From positions 1-10,194 of the forward strand of contig NZ_WJFC01000325.1 in assembly GCF_009725235.1 (NCBI RefSeq): a DNA stretch of 10,194 nucleotides, read 5' to 3'. This document shows, in pieces, positions 1-6,210 of this stretch (positions are counted from its first letter, which is position 1; every line of letters starts with the position of its first letter). The DNA comes from Scytonema sp. UIC 10036 (GTDB lineage: Bacteria > Cyanobacteriota > Cyanobacteriia > Cyanobacteriales > Nostocaceae). Both the position numbers and the translations under genes were made by a program. A model generated the notes under the pieces. The model saw only the letters and a program-made list of their open reading frames with translations. It ran no database searches and had not been told where the DNA came from.

Positions 1-141
1 TAACGATTAACAACTAACAACTAACAACTAACAACTAACAACCAACAACTAACAACTAACAACTAACAACTAACAACAAACAACTAACAACTAACAACTA
101 ACAACTAACAACCAACAACCAACAACTAACAACTAACAAAA
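1..141. repeat. Heptanucleotide STRR array (AACAACT)n upstream of GT2a
   Basis: Eighteen heptamers in perfect phase run from 9 to 134: fourteen AACAACT, three AACAACC (ending at 43, 113, 120) and one AACAACA (ending at 78). A degenerate unit then reaches 141, four bases before the GT2a start codon. Bases 6-142 of the + strand contain no G. Because the unit is 7 bp and contains TAA across its junction (TAG on the other strand), the array stops translation in all six frames. Arrays of this kind are a hallmark of filamentous cyanobacteria. Bases 1-8 belong to no feature I can identify; nothing of an upstream gene is visible. Confidence 0.95.
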
Positions 142-144
142 TGT

Positions 145-1146
145 ATGCCAAAAGTTTCTGTTGTAATTCCAGCATACAATTCGATGCAATATCTCCCAGA
201 AACTTTGGAGAGTGTGTTGCAGCAAACTTTTACCAACTTTGAAGTGTTAATCATTAATGATGGTAGTACTGACAATATCATTCAATGGGCTTCTGAGATC
301 GCAGATCCGCGAGTGAAATTAATTTCTCAAAAGAACCAAGGCGTATCTGTTGCTCGTAACACGGGTATTGCCTTATCACAAGGAGAATATATAGCATTTT
401 TGGATGCTGATGATTTATGGCAGCAAACCAAACTAGAAAAACAAGCCCGTTGTTTGGATGAAAATCCAGAGATTGGTTTGGTACATACGAGTATGGCTTT
501 AGTCGATGCCAAAGGAAAACCTACAGGAAGAGTTATGGCTTCTTTTGCAGAAGGAGAAGTTTGGAAGGAACTCGTTGAGTCGAATAAAATAGCTTGCTCT
601 TCAGTGATGGTTCGTCGCTGCTGTTTGGAAAAGGTAGGTGGATTCGAGCCTAATTTACATTTTGCTGAAGACTGGGATTTGTGGATTCGTATCTCCTCTC
701 ATTACTCCTTTGCCGTTATCAAAGAACCTCTTTATTATTATCGACAAATTCCTACGAGTTTGTCTAAAAATTTGGCAGTGCTCCAACAATCCTTTGAGTT
801 TGTAATAGAGAAAACATTCCGTTCTGTACCTCAAGAGTTACTATATTTGAAAAACCGCAGTTACGGTCATGCTTACCTCTGTTTGGGTTGGAAAGCTTTA
901 CAAAGTTACGATAAAGATTACAAGCGGGCGCTTCAATTTAGTCGCTCAGCTCTTGTATACTATCCTCAGTTACGTTACTCTCGCGAGTACTTCCGCTTGA
1001 ATTTGGCAGCAAGAGCATTGCAATTGTTTGGGAATAATGGCTATAGCAAGTTACTAGAACTTGCTTATGCTGTGCGTCGGAAAATTTCAAATTTGACTGC
1101 TACTCGTAGTTTCAAAATGTTTGAGAAATCTACTCATTCTGTATAA
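145..1146 (+). CDS. Family 2 glycosyltransferase (GT2a)
   Basis: This is a 333-residue cytoplasmic GT-A fold transferase, expected to add a sugar from a nucleotide-sugar donor to a growing surface glycan. The N-terminal half has the GT2 signatures: VSVVIPAYN (4-12), NDGSTDN (38-44), NQGVSVARN (64-72), the metal-binding LDADD (86-90) and the ED motif in AEDWDLW (174-180). There is no signal peptide or membrane segment. Residues from about 215 form an alpha-helical tail (SVPQELLYLKNR, then DYKRALQF) that is shared with the gene at 2729 and may be TPR-like. The ATG at 145 is chosen because VSVVIPAYN must begin within a few residues. No Shine-Dalgarno motif is visible: the heptamer array runs up to the start, and an out-of-frame ATG lies at 141. 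The sugar transferred cannot be predicted. Confidence 0.95.
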   Translation: MPKVSVVIPAYNSMQYLPETLESVLQQTFTNFEVLIINDGSTDNIIQWASEIADPRVKLISQKNQGVSVARNTGIALSQGEYIAFLDADDLWQQTKLEKQARCLDENPEIGLVHTSMALVDAKGKPTGRVMASFAEGEVWKELVESNKIACSSVMVRRCCLEKVGGFEPNLHFAEDWDLWIRISSHYSFAVIKEPLYYYRQIPTSLSKNLAVLQQSFEFVIEKTFRSVPQELLYLKNRSYGHAYLCLGWKALQSYDKDYKRALQFSRSALVYYPQLRYSREYFRLNLAARALQLFGNNGYSKLLELAYAVRRKISNLTATRSFKMFEKSTHSV

Positions 1147-1150
1147 ATAT

Positions 1151-1185
1151 CCCTATTCCCTACCCCCTACTCCCTACTCCCTAAG
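1151..1185. repeat. C-rich STRR (CCCTACT-type) between GT2a and GT4
   Basis: This is a short degenerate heptamer array, essentially all of the 42-bp gap between GT2a and the GT4 gene. It has five C-runs of three or more (1151-1153, 1158-1160, 1163-1167, 1172-1174, 1179-1181) separated by 2-4 bases. The complementary strand therefore fits a strict G-quadruplex pattern. Bases 1158-1173 are the exact reverse complement of 2588-2603, on the other side of the GT4 gene. Confidence 0.85.
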
Positions 1186-1188
1186 AAA

Positions 1189-2571
1189 ATGTTAGCCAAT
1201 CAAAGCCTAGAGAATCGTGATGTTATTCAACAGCAACCACTAGATGCAAAGAATCAAGCAGAACCTGCGATCGCATTATTGCATTGTATGGATTTGATTG
1301 ATGATTTTTTAGATCATATTGATATTTCTTTTGATACTTATTGTAATGAATTTGTCGGTAGCTGGATGTTCGGCTACATTAAAGCTTTGAAAAGAGTAGG
1401 TGTTAGGACGGTATTGTTCTGCATTTCCGCTCGTTTTACTGAAGTTTCGCGCTTTACCCACGTGCCTAGTGGTGCTACAATTTGTGTATTACCAGCTCCT
1501 AAAAGCTATCTTGCTTATCGTGCGGTTCGACGGAAAGCACTCAACTTTTACGGTGCTGCTGAGGGACAGGCGTTTAAAGACATTCAAGACTCAAATGTCA
1601 CTCGTCGCTCCCTGCTGACAAAATTTAAGAATCTTGCCCAGAGTCTGGGGACTTACTTGTCTACTCCTTTAGCGTTACTTGCACGAGAGATAAGGGGTGA
1701 AGACTGTAAGGCAATCTTATGTCAGGAGTATGAGTACGCCCGCTTTGATGCTTGCGTACTTTTAGGGCAGTTGATGCGTTTGCCAGTATTTGCGACTTTC
1801 CAAGGAGGTGATAAAACTCATAGTTTTTTAGAGTATCCTTTGCGACAACTGGCATTCCAAGGTTGTACGGGCGTAATTATCTCGACACAAAAAGAAATTG
1901 AGCGAGTGCGCGATCGCTACAAAGCCCCTTCATCGAAGATAGCTAGGATTTTCGATCCAATGGATACCATGACATGGTATGGTTTGAATCGAGAAGAGGC
2001 ACGGGCTGCACTTGGAATTCCACTTGATGCCCGTGTGGTGGTATGCCACGGTCGGATAGATTTTTATCGCAAGGGCTTAGATGTTCTGACATCAGCTTGG
2101 CAGAAAATTTGTTGCGATCGTCCAGATCGAGATCTGCGACTCCTTTTGGTAGGCACGGGACCAGATTCAGACAAACTCCGCGAGTGTATTGCAAATATGC
2201 AGTTGCGGGGTGTTATGTGGCGAGATGAATTTGTCAATTCTCGCGACATACTTCGACTTTACCTATCGGCGGCTGACGTTTATACCCTTTCATCCAGACA
2301 AGAGGGTTTTCCCATAGCACCACTCGAAGCGATGGCTTGTGGTTTACCAGTTGTTGCGGCTGATGCACCAGGTGTACCGGACATCCTTGAGGGAGGCGAG
2401 GTTTCTGGTGGGTTTGTCGTCCCACGAGAGGACATAAAAGCCCTGACTGAAACGCTTGGGAAAATTTTAGATGATGAAGCTTGGGGGCGCGAGTTAGGAA
2501 AGCGTGCGCGTCGTCGAAGTAGAGAATACTTTGCGCCTGAAATATTGGCAAGCAATTGCGTGAGTTTCTGA
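1189..2571 (+). CDS. Family 4 (GT-B fold) glycosyltransferase
   Basis: This 460-residue retaining transferase should add a sugar to the glycan in the cytoplasm. The C-terminal Rossmann domain is clear: GRIDFYRKGLDVL (288-300), VGTGPDSDKL (321-330), and SSRQEGFPIAPLEAMACGLP (368-387), which carries the E-x7-E pair (E372, E380) that contacts the donor nucleotide in this family. The N-terminal acceptor domain (about 25-250) is less conserved, as usual; FATFQGGDKTHSF (201-213) precedes the linker. The first 25 residues look unstructured, so a later start is possible, although the nearest in-frame ATG (M34) would clip the first beta strand. The end is abrupt (ASNCVSF, stop), and the G-rich array begins right after the stop, so a few terminal residues may have been lost. 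The gene contains two HIP1 sites and is the most GC-rich in the window. Confidence 0.94.
   Translation: MLANQSLENRDVIQQQPLDAKNQAEPAIALLHCMDLIDDFLDHIDISFDTYCNEFVGSWMFGYIKALKRVGVRTVLFCISARFTEVSRFTHVPSGATICVLPAPKSYLAYRAVRRKALNFYGAAEGQAFKDIQDSNVTRRSLLTKFKNLAQSLGTYLSTPLALLAREIRGEDCKAILCQEYEYARFDACVLLGQLMRLPVFATFQGGDKTHSFLEYPLRQLAFQGCTGVIISTQKEIERVRDRYKAPSSKIARIFDPMDTMTWYGLNREEARAALGIPLDARVVVCHGRIDFYRKGLDVLTSAWQKICCDRPDRDLRLLLVGTGPDSDKLRECIANMQLRGVMWRDEFVNSRDILRLYLSAADVYTLSSRQEGFPIAPLEAMACGLPVVAADAPGVPDILEGGEVSGGFVVPREDIKALTETLGKILDDEAWGRELGKRARRRSREYFAPEILASNCVSF
1267..1274. repeat. HIP1 octamer (GCGATCGC)
   Basis: Exact copy of the highly iterated palindrome abundant in many cyanobacterial genomes, inside the GT4 gene. 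It supports the cyanobacterial assignment. Confidence 0.9.
1910..1917. repeat. HIP1 octamer (GCGATCGC)
   Basis: Second exact copy inside the GT4 gene. A one-mismatch relative (GCGATCGT) lies near 2114. Confidence 0.9.
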
Positions 2572-2572
2572 T

Positions 2573-2605
2573 TAGGGGGTAGGGGTAGGAGTAGGGGGTA
2601 GGGGA
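2573..2605. repeat. G-rich STRR (GGGTAGG-type) after GT4
   Basis: Directly after the GT4 stop codon come G-runs at 2575-2579, 2582-2585, 2593-2597 and 2601-2604, separated by TA, an 8-base spacer and TA. This is the reverse complement of the array class at 1151-1185, so the GT4 gene is bracketed by inverted copies. The + strand, and the mRNA 3' region, could form a G-quadruplex with one slightly long loop. Confidence 0.85.
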
Positions 2606-2718
2606 GAAGTATGAATAACCAACCAAATCTTAAAATCTAAAATCCAAAATTTTCAAGGCAAGGGAGAAGTATGAATAACCAATCCAAAATCTAAAATCTA
2701 AAATCCAAATTTTCAAGG
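2602..2718. repeat. 60-bp tandem duplication containing AAAATCT/AAAATCC heptamers
   Basis: Two near-identical 57-bp units (2602-2658 and 2662-2718) lie at a 60-bp offset. Each begins GGGAGAAGTATGAATAACCA, continues with AAAATCT/AAAATCC heptamers, and ends TTTTCAAGG. Differences are confined to the middle of the unit. The 18 bp at 2633-2650 match 10084-10101 and 10133-10150 in inverted orientation. With the G-rich array, this fills the whole 157-bp gap between GT4 and GT2b. Confidence 0.9.
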
Positions 2719-2722
2719 GGGT
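2715..2722 (+). promoter_or_regulatory. Probable ribosome binding site of GT2b
   Basis: A purine-rich AAGGGGGT lies 6-7 bases before the ATG at 2729 and supports that start. Its first bases are the end of the second 57-bp duplicated unit, so part of the site comes from repeat sequence. Confidence 0.55.
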
Positions 2723-2728
2723 AAAAAT

Positions 2729-3691
2729 ATGACAAAAGTTACTGTTGTTATTCCTGCCTACAATGCTATGGCTTATCTGCCAGAAACTGTGGACAGTGTT
2801 CTGAAGCAAACGTTCTCTGACTTTGAAGTGTTGATTGTGAATGATGGTAGTACAGATAACGTGGTTGAGTGGGCTTCTCAAGTCACAGATCCGCGAGTGA
2901 GATTGATTACCCAAGAGAACCAACGGGTATCTGTAGCACGAAACACGGGAATTAACAACGCTCAAGGGGAATATATAGCTTTTTTAGACGCTGATGATTT
3001 GTGGGAACCGACTAAGTTAGAAAAGCAAGTCCGTTGCTTGGATGAAAATCCAGAAGTCGGGATGGTGTACACTTGGACACTTTTAGTTGATAAAGATAAC
3101 AATCCCATAGGAAGAATCTATGCTTCCGATGTTGAAGGTAAGGCTTGGAATAAGATTCTTGAGAATGACATGATTTCTAGTGGAAGTTGTCCCATGGTGC
3201 GTCGTTCTTGTTTTGATACTGTGGGATTGTTCGATCGCACTTTAGCATATGCACCCGATTTAGATATGTGGGTTCGCATTGCTTTTCATTATCCCATTGC
3301 TGTGGTTAAAGAACCTCTCCTCCGCTACCGACAACTTCCCAACAGTTTCTCTAGAAACCGTCAAAAAATGGTTCAGGATCTGCGTCAAGTCATCGAAAAA
3401 ACATTTCAATCTGTCCCTTTAGATTTACTGTATTTGAGAAATCGGTGTTATGCCAGCATTTTTCTTGGTTTAGCGTGGCTATCTGTAGATGATGGAGACT
3501 ACAAAAAAGCGAGTCACTTCCAAAAGCAAGCTGTATTACACCATTCACAAGTGCGGTTTTCGGAAAAATACCTGCGATTGAGTTTAGCGATCGCAATGAT
3601 ACGTTTATTTGGCTCGCAAGGTTACGATGGAGTGAGAAACTTCACCCATTCCCTGCACCTGCGTTTCTTAGGACTAGAGGCTAGAGGCTAG
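2729..3691 (+). CDS. Family 2 glycosyltransferase (GT2b), paralogue of GT2a
   Basis: This 320-residue GT-A transferase is clearly homologous to the protein at 145-1146. Hand alignment gives about 75% identity over the first 100 residues and visibly less afterwards, including the shared C-terminal tail (SVPLDLLYLRNR, DYKKASHF, RLFGSQGY). Conserved motifs are VTVVIPAYN (4-12), NDGSTDN (38-44) and LDADD (86-90). Two usually conserved positions differ from the paralogue: NQG becomes NQR (R66), and the ED motif AEDWDLW becomes APDLDMW (P176 in place of Glu, with D177 kept). Activity or specificity may therefore differ. The last six residues (GLEARG) and the TAG stop are encoded inside a GGCTAGA-type array. 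One HIP1 site lies at 3587. Role inferred: surface glycan assembly. Confidence 0.94.
   Translation: MTKVTVVIPAYNAMAYLPETVDSVLKQTFSDFEVLIVNDGSTDNVVEWASQVTDPRVRLITQENQRVSVARNTGINNAQGEYIAFLDADDLWEPTKLEKQVRCLDENPEVGMVYTWTLLVDKDNNPIGRIYASDVEGKAWNKILENDMISSGSCPMVRRSCFDTVGLFDRTLAYAPDLDMWVRIAFHYPIAVVKEPLLRYRQLPNSFSRNRQKMVQDLRQVIEKTFQSVPLDLLYLRNRCYASIFLGLAWLSVDDGDYKKASHFQKQAVLHHSQVRFSEKYLRLSLAIAMIRLFGSQGYDGVRNFTHSLHLRFLGLEARG
3587..3594. repeat. HIP1 octamer (GCGATCGC)
   Basis: Third and last exact HIP1 copy in the window, near the 3' end of GT2b. None was found in the following 6.6 kb. Confidence 0.9.
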
Positions 3692-3735
3692 GGGCTGGGA
3701 CTAGAGACAAGGGAGACAAGAGAGACAAGGGGAAC
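3671..3735. repeat. GGCTAGA heptamer and AGACAAGRG nonamer array
   Basis: A degenerate heptamer run (GGCTAGA 3679-3685, GGCTAGG 3686-3692, GGCTGGG 3693-3699) passes into three 9-bp units (AGACAAGGG 3705-3713, AGACAAGAG 3714-3722, AGACAAGGG 3723-3731). The first 21 bases are coding: they form the C-terminal tail and stop codon of GT2b. Confidence 0.85.
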
Positions 3736-3736
3736 A

Positions 3737-3770
3737 GACTATTGACAAATGACTATTGACAAATGACAAA
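3737..3770. repeat. CTATTGA/CAAATGA heptamer array
   Basis: A 14-bp unit is repeated exactly twice (3737-3750 and 3751-3764), made of alternating CTATTGA and CAAATGA heptamers, then CAAAA. CAAATGACAAAA recurs at the start codon of GT2d (7234-7245). The junction CTATTGA|CA creates TTGACA, the consensus -35 hexamer, at 3742-3747 and 3756-3761, but no good -10 follows at normal spacing. The rest of the gap (3771-3918) is AT-rich and holds no gene I can support. Confidence 0.8.
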
Positions 3771-3908
3771 ATCTTCCCAACAGTCGATATGTTTTTATGA
3801 AAAAAAGAAGTACATAAAAGAATAGAAACCTTTGGTTTTCTTTAGATATTTCAGTTTGACTTATTTTTCCAAAATTGCACTGTGTCTAATCTCTAAAAAC
3901 AAAAAAAT

Positions 3909-3915
3909 AGGTAAG
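3909..3915 (+). promoter_or_regulatory. wzm: Ribosome binding site deciding the permease start
   Basis: AGGTAAG ends 3 bases before the ATG at 3919, somewhat close but the only purine-rich site nearby. It belongs to a 10-bp direct repeat, AGGTAAGTTA, at 3909-3918 and 3927-3936, which brackets the start codon. This favours 3919 over the upstream TTG at 3832. Confidence 0.45.
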
Positions 3916-3918
3916 TTA

Positions 3919-4764
3919 ATGAACACAGGTAAGTTAGCAAACAGAGAAGAACTCATTATTGAAGCAGGTCGGACTGAAAGCCAGTACTGGAAAGACCTAT
4001 GGAGATACAGAGAACTCTTCTATTTTCTGGCATGGCGTGATATTTTGGTGCGCTACAAGCAAACTGTCATTGGTATGGCATGGGCGTTAATTCGCCCGTT
4101 CTTAACCATGTTGGTGTTCACTTTTGTGTTTCAAGGTTTGGCAAAGCTACCGACTGAAGGTAATGCACCTTATCCAATTCTGGTGTACGCCGCTATGTTA
4201 CCCTGGCAGTTTTTTTCTAGTGCATTAACTGAATGTAGTAACAGTCTAATTGTTAATGCCAACCTGCTGTCTAAAGTCTACTTTCCGCGTCTGATTGTGC
4301 CAACAAGTGCTGTCATTGTTAGCTTTGTAGACTTTATGATTTCTGGGATAATTTTGCTAGCACTGATGGCGTGGTACAACTTTGTACCTGATTGGCGAAT
4401 TTTAACACTACCGCTATTTATTCTGATAGCCTTTGCAGCATCAATGGGTGCAGGATTGTGGCTGGCTTCTCTGACTGTGGAGTATCGGGATTTCCGCTAT
4501 GTCGTGCCGTTTATCGTGCAGCTTGGCTTGTACATTTCCCCGGTAGGTTATAGCAGCAAGAATGTTCCCGAACAGTGGCAACTGCTGTATTCACTTAACC
4601 CTATGGTAGGAGTCATTGATGGTTTTCGCTGGGCAATTTTGGGCGGTGAATCGCAGATATATCTACCTGGATTTGTGCTGTCTCTGGTTATTGTAGTTCT
4701 GCTTCTCTTAAGTGGTATTTGGTACTTCCGCAAGATGGAACGTACTTTTGCTGATGTAATTTAA
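3919..4764 (+). CDS. wzm: ABC-2 type polysaccharide export permease (Wzm-like)
   Basis: This 281-residue inner-membrane protein forms the channel half of an ABC exporter that moves lipid-linked polysaccharide to the periplasm. A cytoplasmic N-terminal segment (1-48) ends in the family pattern RDILVRYKQTVIGMAWALIRP (40-60). Hydrophobic segments follow at about 50-72, 86-105, 128-152, 160-186, 194-212 and 248-270, matching the six-helix ABC-2 fold. The conserved NANLLSKVYFPRLIVP (113-128), EYRDFRYVVPF (188-198) and SLNPMVGVIDGFR (225-237) are typical of the Wzm/TagG/KpsM group. The open frame extends to a TTG at 3832, but the extra 29 residues resemble nothing in the family; the ATG at 3919 gives the usual length. 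The ATPase gene follows after 28 bp, almost certainly in the same transcript. Confidence 0.95.
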   Translation: MNTGKLANREELIIEAGRTESQYWKDLWRYRELFYFLAWRDILVRYKQTVIGMAWALIRPFLTMLVFTFVFQGLAKLPTEGNAPYPILVYAAMLPWQFFSSALTECSNSLIVNANLLSKVYFPRLIVPTSAVIVSFVDFMISGIILLALMAWYNFVPDWRILTLPLFILIAFAASMGAGLWLASLTVEYRDFRYVVPFIVQLGLYISPVGYSSKNVPEQWQLLYSLNPMVGVIDGFRWAILGGESQIYLPGFVLSLVIVVLLLLSGIWYFRKMERTFADVI

Positions 4765-4776
4765 GCTTGGTTTAAG

Positions 4777-4782
4777 TAGGAG
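4777..4782 (+). promoter_or_regulatory. wzt: Ribosome binding site of the Wzt gene
   Basis: TAGGAG lies 10 bases before the ATG at 4793, in the 28-bp gap after the permease stop. It supports translation of both exporter subunits from one mRNA. Confidence 0.6.
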
Positions 4783-4792
4783 TTTATCGTAG

Positions 4793-6094
4793 ATGTCAGA
4801 TAGTGTCATTCGGGTAGAAAACTTAAGTAAGAAGTACATTCTCGGACAGCAGGAACAAGGAGTTTATACTTACAAAACCTTTCGCGGGGCAATGACAAAT
4901 ATGGCAAAATCTCTTGCCAATGTTGTTAATCCCCGTGCTAAAAGAGAAGCATCTCAAAAGCAAGAGTTTTGGGCGCTCAACGATGTGTCATTTGAAATTA
5001 AGCAGGGAGAAAGGGTTGGCATTGTCGGTCGAAATGGGGCTGGAAAATCAACACTGCTAAAGATTCTCAGCAGAATTACCGAACCAACAAAAGGACGAAT
5101 TCAAATTAAAGGAAGAGTTGCTAGTTTATTGGAAGTCGGAACTGGTTTCCATCCAGAACTGACGGGAAGGGAAAATATTTTTCTCAATGGTGCCATTCTG
5201 GGGATGAGCAAGGTAGAAATTCAACGCAAATTTGACGAGATTGTTGAGTTTGCAGAAATTGAAAAATTTTTAGATACCCCAGTTAAACGTTACTCTTCAG
5301 GAATGTACGTGCGCTTGGCATTTGCCGTCGCTGCTCATTTAGATCCAGAGATTTTGATTGTGGATGAAGTGCTAGCAGTAGGAGATGCTCAGTTTCAGAA
5401 GAAGTGTCTTGGCAAAATGCAAGAAGTTTCAGAAGATCAAGGGCGAACTGTTTTATTTGTCAGTCATAATATGGACGCAATCCAACGCTTATGCTCGCAA
5501 TGTATCATGCTAGAACGCGGACGATTGCTGGCTCAAAGTGATACCGATAGTATTGTTATACGCTATCTGTCTAGTAATTCTTTCAAAGCTCAACCCAAAC
5601 AATGGATTGATGTATCAAAATCGAGCCGAATTGGCTCGAAAGAAGCTAGGTTTGTCAAGGTTCAATACAGCAGCTTGAACGCAGTGGTAGAGTTTCAATC
5701 CTATTCAAATGGACCACTGGAATTTGTAGTAGCTATTGAATCAGACTCAACCAGAAATGTTGGAAGTCTTGGTATTACACTTTGCGACCAATTTGGCAAC
5801 AAATTAGTTAATGCCGATTCTCTGGAACTTGGAGAAATTATCAACCTCAAAAAAGGAGAAAACCTAGTTACAGTCAGAATTGAAAAACTATATCTTAAGC
5901 CGGGAAATTATACAGTTGCTTTATGGTTAGCAGACCCTTTAGTCAATCATATTTTTGATTATATTGAAGCTGCGTTTGAACTGGAGGTAATTAATTTGAA
6001 ATTTGACAGTCTTGGTATGAGACCGCAAGGTGATGGTGTGGTGTTGTGCGATTTTGAGGTTTTACAAATGAGTCATACAGTAAGAATAGACTGA
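4793..6094 (+). CDS. wzt: Polysaccharide export ABC ATPase with C-terminal glycan-recognition domain (Wzt-like)
   Basis: This 433-residue ATPase powers the Wzm channel. The nucleotide-binding domain (about 5-260) has Walker A GRNGAGKST (79-87), EVGTGFHPELTGREN (114-128) after the Q-loop position, the signature YSSGM (167-171) in place of LSGGQ as usual in this family, Walker B EILIVDEV (186-193), D-loop VGDAQF (196-201) and the switch histidine H225. The insert at about 20-60 before WALNDVSFEI is also typical. Residues about 285-430 form an extra beta-rich domain (LKKGENLVTVRIEKLYLKPG, then YTVALWLAD) matching the Wzt C-terminal domain, which in characterised systems binds the end of the mature glycan and decides what is exported. 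Plain capsule-type ATPases (KpsT) lack this domain. Substrate identity cannot be read from the sequence. Confidence 0.95.
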   Translation: MSDSVIRVENLSKKYILGQQEQGVYTYKTFRGAMTNMAKSLANVVNPRAKREASQKQEFWALNDVSFEIKQGERVGIVGRNGAGKSTLLKILSRITEPTKGRIQIKGRVASLLEVGTGFHPELTGRENIFLNGAILGMSKVEIQRKFDEIVEFAEIEKFLDTPVKRYSSGMYVRLAFAVAAHLDPEILIVDEVLAVGDAQFQKKCLGKMQEVSEDQGRTVLFVSHNMDAIQRLCSQCIMLERGRLLAQSDTDSIVIRYLSSNSFKAQPKQWIDVSKSSRIGSKEARFVKVQYSSLNAVVEFQSYSNGPLEFVVAIESDSTRNVGSLGITLCDQFGNKLVNADSLELGEIINLKKGENLVTVRIEKLYLKPGNYTVALWLADPLVNHIFDYIEAAFELEVINLKFDSLGMRPQGDGVVLCDFEVLQMSHTVRID

Positions 6095-6102
6095 AGAGAC
6101 AC

Positions 6103-6138
6103 TTGTAGTAGCGAACAGCATATGCATCGCAACTACAA
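6103..6138. repeat. Imperfect inverted repeat between Wzt and GT2c
   Basis: The 12-base arms TTGTAGTAGCGA (6103-6114) and TCGCAACTACAA (6127-6138) pair with one mismatch around a 12-base loop containing the palindrome GCATATGC (6118-6125). It lies 8 bases after the Wzt stop. No T-run follows, so it is not a classical intrinsic terminator. It could attenuate transcription, stabilise the exporter mRNA 3' end, or be a small REP/MITE-like element. A second, perfect palindrome (TACTTAAGTA) lies at 6165-6174. The gap 6095-6210 has no STRR array. Confidence 0.7.
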
Positions 6139-6210
6139 ACCAATGACGATTATTAGGGCCGACTTACTTAAGTAGAACGCGAACAAGTGTTGAGTGTTCA
6201 TTGATGTTTT

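Noticed and set aside
1..141. Possible CRISPR array
   Set aside because: The units are contiguous 7-mers with no unique spacers, and no cas genes are present. It is an STRR.
2234..2965. Minus-strand open frames over the GT4/GT2b gap with tyrosine- and tryptophan-rich repeats
   Set aside because: Their unusual residues are translations of the STRR arrays (GATTTTG-type sequence has few stops), and the rest is antisense to GT4 and GT2b. They have no recognisable domain.
3856..3890. Promoter candidate TTGACT (3856-3861) with TCTAAT (3885-3890)
   Set aside because: The spacing of 23 bases is too long for a sigma-70 promoter and there is no extended -10; chance in AT-rich DNA is likely.
3832..3918. 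29-residue N-terminal extension of the permease from a TTG start
   Set aside because: It has no ribosome binding site and no similarity to Wzm N-termini; the ATG at 3919 gives the normal family length.
6122..6175. 17-codon open frame (MHRNYKPMTIIRADLLK) in the Wzt reading frame after its stop
   Set aside because: It is too short, has no ribosome binding site, and starts inside the hairpin loop; it is not convincing as a gene or a Wzt remnant.
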